DNA of 64,000 nucleotides from an uncultured Prevotella sp. (GTDB taxonomy: Bacteria > Bacteroidota > Bacteroidia > Bacteroidales > Bacteroidaceae). Where the stretch lies: NCBI GenBank assembly GCA_945830055.1, contig CALZXH010000001.1, positions 40,374 through 104,373 of the forward strand, in the 5' to 3' direction. Below the pieces are notes generated by a model, which saw only the letters and a program-made list of their open reading frames with translations, did no database searches and was not told where the DNA came from. Below, one piece after another: positions 61,864 to 64,000 of this stretch. Within the stretch, counting starts at the first letter, position 1, and each line of letters starts with the position of its first letter. The position numbers and the translations under genes are program-made.

Positions 61864-63906
61864 TCATTCTCCCATGTACATTCCCGTCTCAGGCGGCTGG
61901 TTGTAGCCCACATTTTCGGTGGCTACACTGAGCCTGTAGGGAATATCCTGCATCAGGCAGGGAACACGGTGATTGGTTGGAATGGTGGAGACATAGAGGC
62001 GCAACTCTCTGTTGTGTTCGGTGCGTACCAGCACTTCCTCGCGCCAGTCGCCTAAGATATCGGCACTGAGACAGGGATTGGACTTGGTACCGTTGTTGAA
62101 CTTGCAACCGTCAAAGCGGTAGAGGACGTTGCATTGCCCGGTAGTCCAGTCGTATTTGGTCACCGTCTCATGGTCAAGCAATTCGCGCAGCAGGTCGCCG
62201 TCCCACCAGATGCCGAAGTTAGTGGATATCCTTACGCCACGTATATACAGTGCCGTATTGTCTTCATTGTCCTGTCCGCTGAGTTCGTCGGAATCCTCGT
62301 TGGGATGAGGCATTACCTTTTCTCCCTTGATGTTGCGGATGCCCTTGCTGTCGCTGCTCCACATCTCCCATCCGGGATTATCGGGATCGATGTCCGCCGC
62401 CATGCAGCGCCCCACATCATCCTTGCTCCTTATCTGGAAGATAATCTCTCCCGTAGCGGCATCGCGCAGGGTACTGCCATCGCGACGGTTCTCATGACAC
62501 TGCCACACTTGCAGCCTGTCGGAGTCGGGACTGAAGGCGGTGAGATGCAGGGCATCACCGTGACCCATACCCGTGTTATAGAGTCCGTTGCCCTGGTGAT
62601 CCACAGCCATCGAACCGTAGATAATCTCGTCGCAGCCGTCGCCATCCACATCCGCCACACGCAGATTATGGTTGCCCTGTCCGGCATAGTCTTTCCAACG
62701 CTCTTCATTGGTGTCAAACACCCAGTGCCTGCTCAGTGTTTTCCCGTCCCAGTCCCATGCCGCGAGCACGGTACGCGTATAGTAGCCACGGCAGAACACG
62801 GCAGAAGCGCGTTTGCCGTCAAGATACGCCACGGCTGCAAGATAGCGTTCGGAACGGTTGCCGCGGTTGTCGCCCCAGGCACTCAGTTCCCCTCGCTCGG
62901 GCACATAGTCCACTGTGGCAAGTGCCTCGCCGGTAGTGCCGCTAAACACGGTAAGATATTCAGGACCGGAAAGGATGCGCCCGGCATTGACAGGTCCATA
63001 ATTACGTCGCTTCATGCGGTTGCGCTCTCTGCGCGGAGGGAGGTTCTTTCCGCCCTCACGGCGCATCTGTTGCCACTGCCTCATCATGCTGTCACGCTCC
63101 TGCTGTTCCTTTTTCCACAACTCTTTGTTCTTGTCCTTGTTTGCCAACGCCTCTGCCACGCCCTCACGGAATTCTGCCTCGGCATTGCCTATCACCTTGC
63201 CAAGTCCGTCCACCGTGCCATCGGCAGTCTTTACCATGAACTCCGCCTTGCCGTCGCCGTCGAAATCATACACCAGGAAGGGCACATAATGGGCACCGCT
63301 TCGGATGTTGCGTCCCAGGTCAATGCGCCATAAGCGGGTACCGTCCAGGCGATAGCAGTCAAAAAGGGTGCTACCTGTAAAACCGTCATGGGAGTTGTCG
63401 TGAGCATTGCTTGGATCCCATTTCAGGATAATCTCATACTGTCCGTCGCCATCCACATCGCCTACAGAAGCATCATTAGGTGAATAGGAGAAGGTGCGTC
63501 CGTCGGGTGTTTCCCCGTCAGCCGGTTTTTCTATCGGAATAGGCAGATACCCCACGGGAGCATCAGCCTTGAGTACAAACATTCCTGTAAATCCGCCACC
63601 GGTCACCCGATATTCCACATCGCCAGCATCGGCAGGGAGCGGAGCCTCATCGACAAAACAAGTGCCTCCTTCCGTCAATTGGCTGCCACTTATTTTCGTC
63701 CCATTCCGATATACCTCGAACGCTTGGTCGGGAGCATCAGAGCGCAGCAGTCGCCAAGTGACAAACACCTGTCCCTGTGCATTTCGCACGGCCACCACAC
63801 CACGGTTGAGTTTTTCCAAATTCATCTGACCGTATTGGTAGCGAGGTTGGGCGAAAGTGCTGACAGACAGCAAAAAGAACAAAAAGGAGAAAAAGGTCTG
63901 TTTCAT
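61864..63906 (-). CDS. PL11 rhamnogalacturonan lyase, no sorting domain
   Basis: 680 residues from ATG 63906 (MKQTFFSFLFFLLSVSTFAQ signal peptide). It is a complete PL11 propeller: MNLEKLNRGVVAVRNAQGQV, YSPNDASVGDVDGDGQYEI, GAHYVPFLVYDFDGDGKAEF, ADVDGDGCDEIIYG, GHGDALHLTAF, LSADILGDWREEVLVR and a final GYNQPPETGMYMG. A charged insertion (about residues 250-310, REGVAEALANKDKNKELWKK and PPRRERNRMKRRN) is not seen in the other two. The C-terminus stops at the end of the lyase fold, so this one lacks the type IX sorting domain and may stay periplasmic. The converging nitroreductase ends 27 bases away. Confidence 0.93.
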   Translation of the reverse strand: MKQTFFSFLFFLLSVSTFAQPRYQYGQMNLEKLNRGVVAVRNAQGQVFVTWRLLRSDAPDQAFEVYRNGTKISGSQLTEGGTCFVDEAPLPADAGDVEYRVTGGGFTGMFVLKADAPVGYLPIPIEKPADGETPDGRTFSYSPNDASVGDVDGDGQYEIILKWDPSNAHDNSHDGFTGSTLFDCYRLDGTRLWRIDLGRNIRSGAHYVPFLVYDFDGDGKAEFMVKTADGTVDGLGKVIGNAEAEFREGVAEALANKDKNKELWKKEQQERDSMMRQWQQMRREGGKNLPPRRERNRMKRRNYGPVNAGRILSGPEYLTVFSGTTGEALATVDYVPERGELSAWGDNRGNRSERYLAAVAYLDGKRASAVFCRGYYTRTVLAAWDWDGKTLSRHWVFDTNEERWKDYAGQGNHNLRVADVDGDGCDEIIYGSMAVDHQGNGLYNTGMGHGDALHLTAFSPDSDRLQVWQCHENRRDGSTLRDAATGEIIFQIRSKDDVGRCMAADIDPDNPGWEMWSSDSKGIRNIKGEKVMPHPNEDSDELSGQDNEDNTALYIRGVRISTNFGIWWDGDLLRELLDHETVTKYDWTTGQCNVLYRFDGCKFNNGTKSNPCLSADILGDWREEVLVRTEHNRELRLYVSTIPTNHRVPCLMQDIPYRLSVATENVGYNQPPETGMYMGE

Positions 63907-63921
63907 CAGTTTTGAGATCAT

Positions 63922-64000
63922 TTGGTCGTTAAAACAAGGTTAGTATTATCAATAGTTCGTTAAAAATTTGAGTTTTGGCTACGCGGCCTTTGGCTGCCAG
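63922..64000. other. Right edge of window
   Basis: Short sequence upstream of the third PL11 gene. I see no confident promoter or gene start here; the neighbouring gene lies outside the window. Confidence 0.4.

Overview
The window is chromosomal DNA of a Bacteroidales bacterium, most likely a member of the Prevotellaceae. The grounds are two SusC/SusD pairs, the type IX secretion gene porQ, B12-dependent ribonucleotide reductase, DUF1573 and fasciclin lipoproteins, absence of Shine-Dalgarno sequences, and repeated promoter elements of the Bacteroidetes form TAnnTTTG (-7) with TTTG or TTG about 19-20 bases upstream. No phage, IS element, rRNA or CRISPR array was seen. This family-level placement is an inference from gene content.

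Region by region. 1-2.5 kb: two ABC-2 export permeases (the first cut by the window edge), overlapping tail to tail with an Lrp/AsnC regulator. 3-5.3 kb: an ExbB/MotA - small membrane protein - ExbD - ExbD proton-channel operon, divergent from a Cys-rich metal permease (5.4-6.5 kb) across a 16-base perfect palindrome. 6.6-9.4 kb: tRNA-Ser(GGA), a TatD nuclease, a polyprenyl synthase and a TonB protein. 9.6-11.3 kb: porQ and cmk. 11.3-20.3 kb: a small HTH protein behind a C10 tract, then a leftward operon of bacterial alpha-2-macroglobulin (thioester residues lost), DUF1573 protein, MeaB GTPase and IspH.

20.7-50.6 kb is the accessory heart of the window. It holds a two-domain esterase. Next is a tightly packed seven-gene leftward operon (22.3-39.6 kb): FAS1 lipoprotein, SusC, SusD, FAS1 lipoprotein, FAS1 lipoprotein, SusC, SusD. 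It contains no recognisable enzyme. A 974-residue modular exported protein of unknown function follows. Last come two divergent family PL11 rhamnogalacturonan lyases, one fused to a roughly 900-residue beta-repeat region. Between the lyases lies an array of five degenerate 22-base repeats. A third PL11 gene closes the window (61.9-63.9 kb). The FAS1 operon and one lyase gene share a promoter motif, which suggests co-regulation and a pectin (rhamnogalacturonan I) theme. Several of these exported proteins end in domains like type IX secretion sorting signals, which fits the presence of porQ.

50.6-61.8 kb: a BASS-family transporter divergent from a BtuB-like TonB-dependent receptor, then dnaA, an MCE-domain protein with an amidase-SPOR protein, folB, B12-dependent nrdJ and a nitroreductase. 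Together nrdJ, meaB and the BtuB-like receptor imply dependence on imported cobalamin.
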